DNA of 34,413 nt from Bacteroidales bacterium (GTDB lineage: Bacteria > Bacteroidota > Bacteroidia > Bacteroidales > JAAUTT01): positions 1 to 34,413 of the forward strand of contig JANYAP010000148.1 in assembly GCA_025361285.1 (NCBI GenBank), written 5' to 3'. The position numbers were made by a program, and so were the translations under genes. The notes beneath the pieces are model-generated. The model saw nothing but the letters and a program-made list of their open reading frames with translations, ran no database searches and had not been told where the DNA came from. This document shows, piece after piece, positions 15,807-25,610 of this stretch. The stretch's first letter is position 1. The number at the start of each line of letters is the position of its first letter.

Positions 15807-17555
15807 CTATTTATAAAACGTTAATTGATAGTTCGATATGTTGCCTTTTTTATCTATTGCCTCAAAACTAAGCGAATGCATAACATTCGACTTAAGACGC
15901 TTTAAATTAAATCGATAATAAATTAAATCCTGTATTTCATCGTATTCAAAAAGAACCCATTTGCCATCAATTTTTCCGCTAAAACTCGATAATCCTGATT
16001 GTGAATCCTTTACAGTAAAAGCAATTTTATCCCAATCGGTAAAATTTTTATCCTTAACAAATGCAGTAATAAGCTCAATAACAGGTGCAACGGTATCTAC
16101 AACAATAGCATACTTGCCAAAAGAACGGATAGGTGCCGAAACATACCCATCGGCATATACTCCACCATACCAATCAATTACACCCCTATTGTCTAATCTA
16201 CACAACAATGCTTTATGATGAAGTTTTAGCGGCAAATTTTTGGGTTTAATCTTTAAAATAATCGCTTTGTTTATTGGTACATCCTCATTATTAACGTAAT
16301 GTATGTCCGAATTTAATCCATACGTTTTTGGCAATTGTTGGTAACGAAGTGTAAAATTGTCGAACACCGAAAGAGCGGGGAAATTTATTTCCATTTGGTT
16401 GTTTCGGAAAAAATTAGATGTAGTACAATCTATTCGTTTAGTAACTTCCTTATTTACAGTTGTTTTTAAAGCCTTGCTTTTATCTTTAACGAAACCTTTA
16501 ATGTTAAATTTAATTTCGGAAACGTTTAAATTATTATCGCACAAGCGAATACGAATATTACTAACCGAAAGGTCGTTAATTGCAATAACCCCTCCATTTC
16601 GCACATTATTGTAAATAGGCAGTTTATTGTTTGGTTGCACGTATAATCGGTTAATTCTTTTCTTATTACTAAAATAATAGCCATAATCGATTAAGCTATT
16701 TACGCTTCGGTTTTCCGAAAACAAAATTCGATCAATTACTTGACTGAATTCCAATATGTTATTTCGGAAAAGTTCGATAGAATATACCCCCAAAGTATTC
16801 ATCGACGAATTCATAAAATCCAGTGTTTCAATACCAAACGATATATTGCCTTGTACAATAATAGGTTGCTCCGCTTCTAAAATTGCTTTGCCATACTTTT
16901 CTTTAACCTTAAAACGTTGAGGCACATTTAAATGGTTAACAAAGCTGGTGGAATCCATTGGGTATATCCACACATTAAAAATTGTTGGAGGTATTGTGTC
17001 AGTAATAGTTAACGAAAAAAAGCGTTGTATATTAACTGGCATCTGCGAATTTGTTTCGCGAATTTCGAAATGCAAATGAGGTCCCATGGAACCGCCAGAA
17101 TTGCCTGCAAGCGCAACAAATTCGCCCTTTTTTACCCTATATTTATTGGGTTTCGTAAAAATTTCTACACCAAATTTATTGTTCGAGTAATGATAATCAT
17201 CACATAACGAGTCTATATCAGCGCTTAAGCTCAATAAATGCCCATAAACGCTAGTGTATCCATTGGCGTGATTTATATAAATGGCCTTACCAAAACCTCC
17301 CTGTTCAATTTTTATTCGCGATATATACCCATCGTCGATAGCGTAAACATTAAGCCCAGGTAAGCCGTAAGTCTTAAAATCTAAGCCCGAATGAAGGTGA
17401 TTCGTACGAATCTCGCCAAAATTTCCGGAAAGCAATAAAGGAATTTTTAACGGCGGAGCAATGTCAATTTTTTTCGATGGTTGAGCCAATACCCATAATG
17501 GCCATATAGTTATAATTATTAAAACAATACACGTGCAAAAACCTTTTAATTTCAT
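15807..17555 (-). CDS. M23 family metallopeptidase (LytM-like)
   Basis: A 582-residue exported protein. A hydrophobic signal segment covers residues 5-24. The lysostaphin-type domain lies at about 40-175, with the complete zinc/catalytic set: LHSGLD (His55, Asp59), YGHL (His106) and GPHLHFE (His160, His162). The remaining 400 residues are beta-rich and unassigned, probably Ig-like, ending with YRFNLKRLKSNVMHSLSFEA and a final strand. M23 enzymes cut peptide cross-bridges of peptidoglycan. All metal ligands are present, so activity is expected, unlike the degenerate EnvC/NlpD type. anmK follows after 8 bases, and the start faces the cell-division gene pair. Confidence 0.88.
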   Translation of the reverse strand: MKLKGFCTCIVLIIITIWPLWVLAQPSKKIDIAPPLKIPLLLSGNFGEIRTNHLHSGLDFKTYGLPGLNVYAIDDGYISRIKIEQGGFGKAIYINHANGYTSVYGHLLSLSADIDSLCDDYHYSNNKFGVEIFTKPNKYRVKKGEFVALAGNSGGSMGPHLHFEIRETNSQMPVNIQRFFSLTITDTIPPTIFNVWIYPMDSTSFVNHLNVPQRFKVKEKYGKAILEAEQPIIVQGNISFGIETLDFMNSSMNTLGVYSIELFRNNILEFSQVIDRILFSENRSVNSLIDYGYYFSNKKRINRLYVQPNNKLPIYNNVRNGGVIAINDLSVSNIRIRLCDNNLNVSEIKFNIKGFVKDKSKALKTTVNKEVTKRIDCTTSNFFRNNQMEINFPALSVFDNFTLRYQQLPKTYGLNSDIHYVNNEDVPINKAIILKIKPKNLPLKLHHKALLCRLDNRGVIDWYGGVYADGYVSAPIRSFGKYAIVVDTVAPVIELITAFVKDKNFTDWDKIAFTVKDSQSGLSSFSGKIDGKWVLFEYDEIQDLIYYRFNLKRLKSNVMHSLSFEAIDKKGNISNYQLTFYK

Positions 17556-17654
17556 TTAAAATAGTATGTTTTAAAACGTTGCATAAAATTACTTAGATAT
17601 TTACAGATTGCCTCTATTTTATCAACATAATTTTTTTAATTCTTAAACCATTGT

Positions 17655-17662
17655 TATATTTG
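17655..17662 (+). promoter_or_regulatory. Predicted -7 box for the zapB-like/zapA unit
   Basis: TATATTTG is a full match to TAnnTTTG. The expected transcript start near 17668 leaves about 14 bases before the ATG at 17682. The -33 region is only T-rich, without a clear TTTG. Confidence 0.5.
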
Positions 17663-17681
17663 TAGTAAATTAAATTGATGC

Positions 17682-17972
17682 ATGACAGAGCAAGAAGCCA
17701 TAATAACCCAACTGGACGAGAAGATTACAAAATTAATATCACTCCACGAGGAGCTTAAAATTGGTAATAACCGATTGATAGGTGAAAAGGACGAACTCAA
17801 TAAAGTTATCAGTTTAAAAGACAATGAAATAGTGGGACTTCATAACAAATACGAACAGTTAAAGTTAGCGAAGGGTCTGGTTTCTGGTAGCGAGGACGTA
17901 CATTCGACCAAACTTAAGGTAAACAAAATGATGCGGGAAATTGATAGATGTGTAGCTCTTTTAAATAAATAG
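17682..17972 (+). CDS. Short coiled-coil protein, ZapB-like
   Basis: A 96-residue, highly charged protein with an almost continuous heptad pattern (ITQLDEKITKLISLHEEL and onward to about residue 65), so a long coiled coil. The C-terminal part ends KMMREIDRCVALLNK. It has no signal or membrane segment. It lies 7 bases before zapA, where Bacteroidota commonly carry a ZapB-sized coiled-coil gene, which suggests a division-ring partner of ZapA. Homology to E. coli ZapB cannot be claimed from sequence; the call is by position and shape. Confidence 0.65.
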   Translation: MTEQEAIITQLDEKITKLISLHEELKIGNNRLIGEKDELNKVISLKDNEIVGLHNKYEQLKLAKGLVSGSEDVHSTKLKVNKMMREIDRCVALLNK

Positions 17973-17979
17973 GTAGAAA

Positions 17980-18306
17980 ATGGAAGAAAAACTATCCATA
18001 CGGGTAAACATAGCCGACAGATACTACCCTCTTAAGATAGAAAGAGATGAAGAAGAAAAAATTCGAAAAGCTGCTAAGTTAATCAACGACAAGGTGTTTC
18101 AGTATAAAACAAAATATGCTGATAAAGACATTCAAGATTTTTTAGCCATGGCAGCATTGCAATTTGTTATTCGCCTTATTGAAATGGAAGATAAAACCGA
18201 GGAACCCAATATATTGGAGAGGTTGCAAAAACTTAACGATGCTCTCGATGAAGTGGTTAACAATGGTAAAACTAACAACAACGTTCTTTTACATACGATT
18301 GAATAA
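17980..18306 (+). CDS. zapA: Cell division protein ZapA
   Basis: A 108-residue protein of the usual ZapA size. The N-terminal globular part reads LSIRVNIADRYYPLKI, followed by EEEKIRKAAKLINDKVFQYK and a C-terminal coiled coil. ZapA bundles FtsZ filaments at the division site. It follows the coiled-coil gene by 7 bases and precedes the 6S RNA, the same zapA-ssrS neighbourhood known from gammaproteobacteria. Confidence 0.85.
   Translation: MEEKLSIRVNIADRYYPLKIERDEEEKIRKAAKLINDKVFQYKTKYADKDIQDFLAMAALQFVIRLIEMEDKTEEPNILERLQKLNDALDEVVNNGKTNNNVLLHTIE
18294..18301 (+). promoter_or_regulatory. Possible -7 box for the 6S RNA
   Basis: TACGATTG, at the very end of zapA, matches TAnnTTTG at all but one defined base and would place a transcript start near 18308, just before the closing stem. 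No clear -33 element is seen. Confidence 0.35.
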
Positions 18307-18312
18307 GATATT

Positions 18313-18510
18313 GCCCGCATAGTTTCTTCAATCCTTTTGAAACTCAACATTTAATAAATCGGCGTAAGTCTCAGGATATCAATGTCAGGCCTCGCCCCGA
18401 ACAATCGGGTTTCGCATTACGCGAACAGTGGACGACTGCGCTTTTCTGGCTTCGCTTCCCATGTTACATTGGGGTTTTTAAAAGCTTAAGAAACCTATGC
18501 GGGTTTTTTT
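18313..18510 (+). ncRNA. ssrS: 6S RNA
   Basis: A stretch of about 200 bases that is not open in any frame and folds like 6S RNA. The ends pair over 15 bp: CCCGCATAG (18314-18322) with CTATGCGGG (18495-18503), and TTTCTT (18323-18328) with AAGAAA (18488-18493), broken by one bulged C (18494). Seven T follow at 18504-18510. The apical part holds two small perfect hairpins, CCCGA/TCGGG (18396-18409) and TTCGC/GCGAA (18411-18425). Length, closed ends, a large internal region and the position right after zapA all fit. 6S RNA mimics an open promoter and holds RNA polymerase in slow growth. A search with the Rfam 6S and 6S-Flavo models would settle it. Confidence 0.82.
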
Positions 18511-18548
18511 ATATACAACAATTTAATAATTAAATCATTAAAACAAAT

Positions 18549-20114
18549 ATGACAATCGAAATAATAACAGGTCTAATCCCCACTAGTGCTATTGCAGCCT
18601 TTGCCAGCGCACTAATTATTGGAGGAACAGCGGCCTATTTCCTCTTCTTTTTTGTACTTCGGAAGAAACGAGCGAATATGTTAAAAGATGCTGAGGCTGA
18701 AGCAGAAGTAATGAAAAAGGAACGAATACTTCAAGCCAAAGAACGCTTTCTACAGTTAAAAACCGAACACGAAAGAGTTGTAAACGATAGAAATTCGAAA
18801 TTAGTTTTTGCCGAAAACAGAATTAAACAGAAGGAACTTACAATTTCGCAGAAATTAGAAGAAATACAACGTAGTAAAAATGAAGTAGATGCAATTCGCG
18901 AAAACCTAAATATTCAGCTCGAAGTGGTTGACAAAAAGCACGACGAGCTCGAAAAACTTCATAAACATCAAGTTGAACAACTCGAAGTAATATCGGGAAT
19001 TTCGGCGGAAGAAGCTAAAAATCAATTAACTGAGTCGCTAAAGGCCGAGGCCAAAACCGATGCAATGTCGTTTATTAACGATGCTGTTGAGGAAGCTAAA
19101 ATGACCGCCAACAAGGAAGCCAAGCGCATTGTAATTCAAACAATTCAACGTGTTGCTACCGAGGCAGCTGTTGAAAATTCGGTAACAGTTTTCCATATCG
19201 ATAGCGACGAAATTAAAGGACGTATTATTGGTCGCGAAGGACGAAACATTCGAGCACTCGAAGCTGCCACTGGCGTTGAAATTATTGTTGACGATACACC
19301 CGAGGCCATCATTCTATCAGCTTTCGACCCCGTTCGCCGCGAAATTGCACGATTATCACTGCATCAGCTAGTTACCGATGGTAGAATTCACCCTGCTCGT
19401 ATTGAAGAAGTAGTAGCTAAAGTTACCAAACAGGTTGAAGAAGAAGTAATTGAAGTAGGAAAACGCACAACCATCGATTTGGGAATACACGGTTTACACC
19501 CCGAACTGATACGTTTGATAGGTAAAATGAAATACCGCTCATCGTACGGTCAGAATTTGCTACAACACTCCCGCGAAGTTGCAAACCTTTGTGCTATAAT
19601 GGCTTCGGAACTTGGCTTAAACCCTAAACTAGCAAAACGCGCTGGTTTACTTCACGATATTGGAAAGGTTCCCGACGACGAGCCAGAATTGCCGCACGCC
19701 ATTTTAGGTATGAAGCTTGCCGAACGCTTTAAAGAAAAACCTGAAATATGCAATGCCATTGGTTCTCACCACGACGAAACCGAAATGACAACGCTTTTGG
19801 CTCCAATAGTGCAAGTTTGCGATGCAATTTCGGGAGCTCGCCCAGGTGCACGCCGCGAAGTTGTTGACGCATATATTAAGCGGTTAAAAGATTTGGAAGC
19901 TATGGCCCTCTCCTACCCTGGTGTAACAAAAACTTATGCCATACAGGCTGGTCGCGAACTTAGGGTTATTGTTGGAAGCGAACGAGTTAACGATAAAGAT
20001 GCAGAAAATTTATCGACTGAAATTGCTAAAAAAATTCAAAGTGAAATGACTTACCCCGGACAAGTAAAAATTACTGTAATTCGCGAAACTAGAGCTATAA
20101 GTTACGCAAAATAA
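18549..20114 (+). CDS. rny: Ribonuclease Y
   Basis: A 521-residue protein of standard RNase Y length and order. An N-terminal membrane helix lies at about 15-37. A long charged coiled coil runs to about residue 190. The KH domain reads [18 protein letters not shown] (about 222-239), and the HD domain has QHSREVA and LLHDIGKV with the metal-binding HD pair, followed by GSHHDE. It is a membrane-anchored endoribonuclease that starts decay of many mRNAs. It is separated from zapA by the 6S RNA and followed by a strong terminator. Confidence 0.95.
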   Translation: MTIEIITGLIPTSAIAAFASALIIGGTAAYFLFFFVLRKKRANMLKDAEAEAEVMKKERILQAKERFLQLKTEHERVVNDRNSKLVFAENRIKQKELTISQKLEEIQRSKNEVDAIRENLNIQLEVVDKKHDELEKLHKHQVEQLEVISGISAEEAKNQLTESLKAEAKTDAMSFINDAVEEAKMTANKEAKRIVIQTIQRVATEAAVENSVTVFHIDSDEIKGRIIGREGRNIRALEAATGVEIIVDDTPEAIILSAFDPVRREIARLSLHQLVTDGRIHPARIEEVVAKVTKQVEEEVIEVGKRTTIDLGIHGLHPELIRLIGKMKYRSSYGQNLLQHSREVANLCAIMASELGLNPKLAKRAGLLHDIGKVPDDEPELPHAILGMKLAERFKEKPEICNAIGSHHDETEMTTLLAPIVQVCDAISGARPGARREVVDAYIKRLKDLEAMALSYPGVTKTYAIQAGRELRVIVGSERVNDKDAENLSTEIAKKIQSEMTYPGQVKITVIRETRAISYAK

Positions 20115-20130
20115 ATAAGTTACATACCAC

Positions 20131-20164
20131 AAAATGTCATTTCCGAATACGAAATGACATTTTT
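20131..20164 (+). terminator. Intrinsic terminator after rny
   Basis: AAAATGTCATTTC (20131-20143) pairs perfectly with GAAATGACATTTT (20151-20163) around the 7-base loop CGAATAC. The symmetric A/T flanks mean it could work in both directions, though the neighbouring gene runs the same way. Confidence 0.8.
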
Positions 20165-20197
20165 GATTAATACAATTACATCTAAAAAATATATGAA

Positions 20198-21250
20198 ATG
20201 AAAATATTAGTTACTGGAACCGCTGGCTTTATCGGATTTCATCTTTCAAATAAACTTATTGCACGAGGCGACGATGTTATTGGTTTAGACTGCATTAACG
20301 ATTATTACGATGTAAACGTAAAATACGGTCGTTTGGGTTTAGCAGGTATTGAAAAAGATAAAGTAGAATACAATAAGCTTATAACCAGCTCTAAACACAA
20401 TAATTACAAATTCATTAAGCTTAAACTCGAGGACAAAGAAAATATCGACAAGCTTTTTAAAACCGAGAAATTCGATAAAGTATGCAACTTGGCTGCTCAA
20501 GCCGGCGTACGATACAGTCTTACAAACCCATACGCTTACATCGATAGCAATATTACAGGCTTTCTAAATATTCTTGAAGCCTGCCGCCATTTCGATGTAA
20601 AGCATTTGGCTTATGCCAGTAGCTCAAGTGTTTATGGTATTAACGAAAAGCAACCTTTTTCTACGCGAGATAACGTTGATCATCCTATAAGTTTGTATGC
20701 TGCAAGCAAAAAGGCCAACGAACTTATGGCGCATACTTACAGTAACCTATTTGGAATACCAACAACTGGGCTTAGGTTTTTTACTGTTTATGGACCTTGG
20801 GGACGACCCGATATGGCTTTGTTCCTATTTACCAAAGCTATTTTGGAGGGAAAACCTATCGATGTATTTAATAACGGCAATATGAGGCGCGACTTTACCT
20901 ATGTTGCTGATATTGTTGAAGGTATAACCCGTGTAATAGATAATCCACCAGTACCAAACCCAAACTGGACAGAGAAAGATTTAGATCCTTCAACATCGAG
21001 CGCGCCATACAAAATTTATAACATTGGCAATAGCAACCCTGTAAGGTTAATGGATTTTATTGAAGCCATTGAAAAAGAACTTGGTATGAAGGCTACTAAA
21101 AACCTTTTACCAATGCAGCCTGGCGACGTTCCTGCAACCTCGGCCGACGTAACCGATTTGGTTGCAAACCTTCATTATAAACCCGATACTACAATTACCG
21201 AAGGAATTAAGAATTTTATTGCTTGGTACAGAGAATTTTATAAAGCATAG
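20198..21250 (+). CDS. NAD-dependent nucleotide-sugar epimerase (UDP-glucuronate 4-epimerase type)
   Basis: A 350-residue extended short-chain dehydrogenase. The Rossmann signature GTAGFIG is at residues 7-13. The catalytic SSSSVYG (141-147) and YAASK (Tyr167, Lys171) are intact. [17 protein letters not shown] (193-209) is typical of UDP-glucuronate epimerases, which interconvert UDP-GlcA and UDP-GalA for capsule or LPS sugars. Related dehydratases and epimerases share most motifs, so the substrate is the less certain part. It stands alone between the rny terminator and a repeat cluster. Confidence 0.85.
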   Translation: MKILVTGTAGFIGFHLSNKLIARGDDVIGLDCINDYYDVNVKYGRLGLAGIEKDKVEYNKLITSSKHNNYKFIKLKLEDKENIDKLFKTEKFDKVCNLAAQAGVRYSLTNPYAYIDSNITGFLNILEACRHFDVKHLAYASSSSVYGINEKQPFSTRDNVDHPISLYAASKKANELMAHTYSNLFGIPTTGLRFFTVYGPWGRPDMALFLFTKAILEGKPIDVFNNGNMRRDFTYVADIVEGITRVIDNPPVPNPNWTEKDLDPSTSSAPYKIYNIGNSNPVRLMDFIEAIEKELGMKATKNLLPMQPGDVPATSADVTDLVANLHYKPDTTITEGIKNFIAWYREFYKA

Positions 21251-21304
21251 GGCATTCGTATTACAACGAAGGTCGTCAGCATAGATAATCCATAAAAGTA
21301 TGCT

Positions 21305-21453
21305 GTCATTCCGACGCAGTGTCGGAACGGCGAAGCCCTCACCGAAGGTAATCCATAATAGCAGATTATTGAATTGTAGCTCGTTCGTTTTAGATCCCGA
21401 CCTACGTCGGGATGACAACGCCACTAATGCGATTCAACCTACGTCGGAATGAC
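21305..21453. repeat. Cluster of palindromic intergenic repeats
   Basis: The gap after the epimerase gene holds several related units. TTCCGAC/GTCGGAA pair at 21309-21327, TCCCGAC/GTCGGGA at 21395-21412, and a half copy ending GTCGGAATGAC lies at 21443-21453 (also at 97-107). Positions 21326-21352 are a 27-base segment repeated identically at 30871-30897. Such GTCATTCCGAC-type palindromes are widespread between genes in Bacteroidota. The apparent open frame through this stretch into the DUF4293 gene is probably fortuitous. Confidence 0.75.
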
Positions 21454-21549
21454 CCTAAATCCTTTTCGGATACATACTTATTAAACATTAATACAGTTCT
21501 CTATTGTACATATTATTTTAAACAAAGCCTGAATACAATTTATTTACCA

Positions 21550-22011
21550 ATGATTCAACGAAAACAATCACTTTATTTATTAGCGGCACTTATATTGCTA
21601 ATTAGCAGTTTTTTAACTCCATTAGCTACATTAATTGGTAGTGATGGTAGTTCATTTATAGTGTCGCTGAAGGCTTTATATAATATCGAAATTGAAAGTA
21701 TTGCTGGCAATATCTTTAAATCGGCCCAAATAATATCGATATTAATTGCTGTATTGCTGATAATTACAATTTTCGCATATCGTAAACGATTGGTACAGAT
21801 TAAACTATGCTCGTATAGTATACTTCTACTAATTTTGCAAACCGTGCTTATTACCTTTGCGCTATTTTTTGCAAAAACATCGCTTAACTATTTAGTTTCG
21901 TACAACATAACCATAATATTTCCTCTTATTAGTGCAGTTATGGTGTATTTGGCAAGCAAGAGCATTAAAAAGGACGAAGAATTGGTTCGTTCGTTGGATA
22001 GACTTCGATAA
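21550..22011 (+). CDS. DUF4293 family membrane protein
   Basis: A 153-residue protein starting at the ATG at 21550, where MIQRKQSLYLLAALILL matches the family's typical start; the 46 upstream in-frame codons lie in repeat sequence and were rejected. It has four hydrophobic helices (about 7-24, 54-76, 88-109 and 117-136) and a charged C-terminal tail. The function of DUF4293 is unknown. The family is largely confined to Bacteroidota, which supports the taxonomic call. It converges on pyrI, whose stop is 9 bases away. Confidence 0.8.
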   Translation: MIQRKQSLYLLAALILLISSFLTPLATLIGSDGSSFIVSLKALYNIEIESIAGNIFKSAQIISILIAVLLIITIFAYRKRLVQIKLCSYSILLLILQTVLITFALFFAKTSLNYLVSYNITIIFPLISAVMVYLASKSIKKDEELVRSLDRLR

Positions 22012-22020
22012 AAAGCTAAT

Positions 22021-22491
22021 CTACTGATTATTTACATTATAAATAGCCATCTGATCCTGGTGAGTTATTTTTTCGCAATAATAGCATTTTAGCGATACTT
22101 CGTTTTTTGAGAGTACGCTAAATTTAGTTTTAACTTCTTCCTTATTTGTAATACACTTAGGATTAACGCATTTAACAATTCCAATAATAGAATCTGGTAC
22201 TTCAACTACTCGCTTTTCAATTACCTCGTAATCGCGAATAATATTCAACTTCGCCTGTGGCGCTACTAAAGCAATTCGATTAATTTCCTCATCGAGAAAA
22301 TATTTGTCCGATATTTTTATAATTGCCTTACTACCAAGCTTTTTGCTTTCTAAATTTGTGCCAAAAGTAATTTGCGAATCAATTTTATCGAGGTTTAAAA
22401 TAGTAATAACCTTAAACAGATTTTTTGCTGGAACATGGTCGATTACGGTACCATTCTTTATAGCGTTAACAATTAATTGTTTATCTTTCAT
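22021..22491 (-). CDS. pyrI: Aspartate carbamoyltransferase regulatory subunit
   Basis: A 156-residue protein of normal PyrI length. The N-terminal allosteric domain (LIVNAIKNGTVIDHVPAKN and IALVAPQAKLNIIRDYEV) binds nucleotides. The C-terminal zinc domain has four cysteines, Cys108, Cys113, Cys136 and Cys139, in the expected C-x4-C...C-x2-C pattern. It pairs with PyrB to make allosterically controlled aspartate transcarbamoylase. It follows pyrB by 9 bases on the same strand. Confidence 0.93.
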   Translation of the reverse strand: MKDKQLIVNAIKNGTVIDHVPAKNLFKVITILNLDKIDSQITFGTNLESKKLGSKAIIKISDKYFLDEEINRIALVAPQAKLNIIRDYEVIEKRVVEVPDSIIGIVKCVNPKCITNKEEVKTKFSVLSKNEVSLKCYYCEKITHQDQMAIYNVNNQ

Positions 22492-22500
22492 CAGGTTAGG

Positions 22501-23415
22501 TTATTTATTGTTTATGCCTAAAATAGAAGTTATTATGGCTTGGCGCACAAAAACTCCGTTAAGGGCTTGAGTAAAGTAATATGCTTTTGGGTTGTCGTCA
22601 ACATCGAGGTTTATCTCGTTCACCCTCGGTAATGGATGCAGTATCTTCATGTTAGGGCGGGTATGCTCAAGCATAGCATTTTGTAAAACGTAGGCGTTTT
22701 TAGTTTTTTCGTATTCTATTGGGTCCGAAAACCTTTCCTTCTGAACACGTGTCATATACACAATATCGGCTTGAGATATTATAGGCATAAACTCCTTATA
22801 CTCAAAGTATTTAATTTTATGCTGATCGAGAAAAAGAAGGTATTCGCGCGGCATTTTAAGTTCGTCGGGCGAAATAAAATAAAAGGTGGGATTAAAGTTC
22901 GACATAGCCATTAACAGCGAATGAACTGTTCTGCCGTACTTTAGGTCGCCAATCATAACAATATTTAAATTTTCGAGTGTATTTTGTGTTTTACGAATTG
23001 AGTATAAGTCGAGTAGCGTTTGCGTAGGATGCTGGTTTGCGCCATCGCCAGCGTTTATTACTGGCACGGTGGCTATTTCGCTAGCATAACGTGCTGCACC
23101 CTCGGTTGGGTGGCGCATAACAATTAAATCGGCATAGCTGGTTACCATTTTTATTGTGTCCTTAAGCGATTCGCCTTTGGTAACGCTCGACGAATTTACA
23201 TCGGCAAAACCAATAACACGACCTCCAAGCCTGCTTATTGCTGCTTCGAAGCTTAGCCTTGTACGAGTTGACGGTTCAAAAAAAAGAGTTGCAACTAGCT
23301 TACCCTGTAACAATTCCTGATTTGGGTTTTGCTCAAATTGCGCCGCAAGATCTAATATTTTAATATATTCCTCTTTGCTGTAATCGGTTATAGAAACTAA
23401 ACTTTTATTATGCAT
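22501..23415 (-). CDS. pyrB: Aspartate carbamoyltransferase catalytic subunit
   Basis: A 304-residue protein with the complete family signature. The carbamoyl-phosphate loop [13 protein letters not shown] (about 48-60) is followed by [36 protein letters not shown] and HPLPRVNEI. It makes carbamoyl-aspartate, the committed step of pyrimidine synthesis. With pyrI it forms a two-gene operon. The upstream 105 bases contain three tandem ATTTTAT units at 23474-23494 but no convincing promoter box. Confidence 0.95.
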   Translation of the reverse strand: MHNKSLVSITDYSKEEYIKILDLAAQFEQNPNQELLQGKLVATLFFEPSTRTRLSFEAAISRLGGRVIGFADVNSSSVTKGESLKDTIKMVTSYADLIVMRHPTEGAARYASEIATVPVINAGDGANQHPTQTLLDLYSIRKTQNTLENLNIVMIGDLKYGRTVHSLLMAMSNFNPTFYFISPDELKMPREYLLFLDQHKIKYFEYKEFMPIISQADIVYMTRVQKERFSDPIEYEKTKNAYVLQNAMLEHTRPNMKILHPLPRVNEINLDVDDNPKAYYFTQALNGVFVRQAIITSILGINNK

Positions 23416-23520
23416 AGGAAATACTTTTTTGAAGTTGTTTTTAGGTAAAGATATAATGTCCTATTAATTTTTGATTTTATATTTTATATTTTATATTCTG
23501 AAAAATGGCATTTTAATTCA

Positions 23521-24141
23521 TTAATTATCAATAATTTTTGCATTTAATCCTACTATACTTAATAATTTTTGCACTACTATATCGGTTTTACTAAGTTTAA
23601 TGTTAATTACCATATTACAAGCCATTTCGAATCGATTATCGGATGTTTCTAATTCATAATCCTTTACAATTTTCATTACCTGATTCATTTGATTATAATC
23701 GAAACTTATTAAGTATGATACATATACAAATTTATCAATAATTTCGGCATTTGCAATTACATCGGCGGCGGCTAGTTTATATGCATTTATTAAGCCCGAC
23801 GTTCCCAAAAGTGTTCCGCCAAAATACCTAATAACTATAACTAAAACATTTGTAAGATTGTTCGAAACAAGCTGGCCTAATATAGGCTTACCAGCAGTAC
23901 CCGAAGGCTCTCCATCGTCGTTCGACCTGAACACCAACTTTTCGGCACCCAACCGGTAAGCAAAACAATGGTGGCTTGCATCGAAATATTCCTTTTTTAC
24001 GTTCGCGATAATGTCCTTAATCGCAACTTCTTCATTTACAGGATAGGCAAACGATAGAAATTTACTTCCTCTATCTTTAAAACTGCCTTTAGATAGTTGA
24101 CTAATGGTACGATATGAATCCTGTTGTTCAATCAAAATCAA
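23521..24141 (-). CDS. YigZ/IMPACT family protein
   Basis: A 206-residue protein. The N-terminal domain has the family hallmark DDGEPSGTAGKPIL (about 74-87), preceded by FDASHHCFAYRLG and followed by VIVIRYFGGTLLGTSGLI. The C-terminal part is a ferredoxin-like fold. The family is conserved from bacteria to human IMPACT. In bacteria its role is not settled, with proposed links to translation. It lies downstream of dnaA on the same strand, separated by a dnaA terminator. Confidence 0.88.
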   Translation of the reverse strand: MILIEQQDSYRTISQLSKGSFKDRGSKFLSFAYPVNEEVAIKDIIANVKKEYFDASHHCFAYRLGAEKLVFRSNDDGEPSGTAGKPILGQLVSNNLTNVLVIVIRYFGGTLLGTSGLINAYKLAAADVIANAEIIDKFVYVSYLISFDYNQMNQVMKIVKDYELETSDNRFEMACNMVINIKLSKTDIVVQKLLSIVGLNAKIIDN

Positions 24142-24152
24142 TGTCTTAAATC

Positions 24153-24182
24153 AAAAAAAAAGGTTCCTCAACGAGAAACCTT
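24153..24182 (-). terminator. Intrinsic terminator after dnaA
   Basis: Read on the minus strand, AAGGTT-t-CTC (24182 down to 24173) pairs with GAG-g-AACCTT (down to 24160) and is followed by eight to nine T (24153-24160 on the + strand are A). The dnaA stop is just upstream. Confidence 0.75.
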
Positions 24183-24188
24183 CATGAA

Positions 24189-25610
24189 TTATATTTTTAA
24201 CCGTTTTTCAATTTCGTCTATTTGAAACTTAAATCGCTTATCGGTTTCCAATAAATTATTTACTGTTTTACAAGCATGTAGCACTGTTGCATGATCCTTA
24301 TCCCCTATTTGCGACCCAATAGTTGCCAACGACGATTTAGTTAAGCTCTTCGAAAAGAACATTGCAATTTGCCTTGCTTGCACAATTTCGCGCTTTCGGG
24401 TTGTTGATATTAACATCTCAACTGGCACATTAAAATAACTGCAAACTACTTTTTGAATATAATCGATTGATAATTCTCTTTTGGTATTCTTTATAAGCTT
24501 ATCAATCACCTCCTTAGCAAGGTCGAGGTTTATTTCGCGCTTATTAAGAGTTGCTTGAGCTAAAAGTGATATTTTGGCACCTTCTAATTCACGTATGTTG
24601 CTGGTAATGTGCGTAGCAACATAATCAATTACGTCGTCATTCATTTCAATGCCATCGAGGTAAGCTTTGTGCTTAAGAATGGCAACACGCGTTTCGAAAT
24701 CGGGTGGTTGCAAATCGGCCGATAAGCCCCACTTAAACCTCGACAATAAGCGCTGCTCAAGTCCCTGTAATTCAACAGGTGGTTTATCGGATGTAAGTAT
24801 AAGTTGCTTACCCGATTGGTGCAAATGATTGAAAATATGGAAGAAAATTTCTTGAGTTTTTTCTTTACCAGCAAATTCCTGAACATCGTCAATAATCAAC
24901 AAATCAATCATTTGATAGAAATGGAGAAAATCATTTTTGTTGTTGTTACGAATTGCATCGGTAAATTGCGTTCCAAATTTATTGGCATTTACATAAAGCA
25001 CTACTTTATCAGGAAGCTTCTCCTTAACTCGAATACCAATAGATTGGGCTAAATGTGTTTTCCCAAGACCCGAATCGCCATATAAAAACAACGGATTGAA
25101 GGCAGTACCACCAGGGTTGTTTCCTACAGCACAACCTGCCGAACGAGCTAAACGGTTACAATCGCCTTCAATAAAGTTTGTAAACGAATTGTCGGGGTTT
25201 AACTGCGGATCGATATTAAGCTTTTTAATGCCCGGAATAATAAAAGGGTTTTTAATGGAGTGTTCGCCCTCGCCCATCGGCATTTGTACCGATCGGTTTT
25301 TAAGATCGGGATTATTTTTACCTGGTAACTTAACTGTATAAGGCTTTTCGTTTGTTACCGAGCTATTTTCCATAACCACCGAATATTCCAGCTTGGCTTC
25401 GTTACCCAATTCCTTGCGCAAAGTTTTCCGAAGTATATCGATGTATTGTTCTTCCAGATATTCGTAAAAAAACGGACTGGGCACCTGAATGGTAAGTATA
25501 TTCTTATCGAGCCTTATAGGAACTATAGGCTCAAACCATGTTCTGAAACTTACAGAAGGAACATTGTCTCTGATCACTTTTAAGCAATTATCCCAAACTG
25601 TTTGGTACAT
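24189..25610 (-). CDS. dnaA: Chromosomal replication initiator protein DnaA
   Basis: A 473-residue protein with all four DnaA domains. Domain I starts VWDNCLKVIRDNVPSVSFRTWF. Domain II is a short linker (about 85-125). Domain III is the AAA+ part with Walker A GDSGLGKT (178-185) and Walker B LLIIDD (237-242), plus SRFKWGL. Domain IV carries the DNA-binding signature GDKDHATVLHACKTV near the end. It opens the replication origin. The 400-base AT-rich region upstream contains iterated boxes that DnaA may bind, so autoregulation or an origin is plausible there. Confidence 0.97.
   Translation of the reverse strand: MYQTVWDNCLKVIRDNVPSVSFRTWFEPIVPIRLDKNILTIQVPSPFFYEYLEEQYIDILRKTLRKELGNEAKLEYSVVMENSSVTNEKPYTVKLPGKNNPDLKNRSVQMPMGEGEHSIKNPFIIPGIKKLNIDPQLNPDNSFTNFIEGDCNRLARSAGCAVGNNPGGTAFNPLFLYGDSGLGKTHLAQSIGIRVKEKLPDKVVLYVNANKFGTQFTDAIRNNNKNDFLHFYQMIDLLIIDDVQEFAGKEKTQEIFFHIFNHLHQSGKQLILTSDKPPVELQGLEQRLLSRFKWGLSADLQPPDFETRVAILKHKAYLDGIEMNDDVIDYVATHITSNIRELEGAKISLLAQATLNKREINLDLAKEVIDKLIKNTKRELSIDYIQKVVCSYFNVPVEMLISTTRKREIVQARQIAMFFSKSLTKSSLATIGSQIGDKDHATVLHACKTVNNLLETDKRFKFQIDEIEKRLKI

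Noticed and set aside
21412-21549. N-terminal extension of the DUF4293 gene by 46 codons
   Set aside because: It is encoded in palindromic repeat sequence, and the ATG at 21550 gives the family's normal start.
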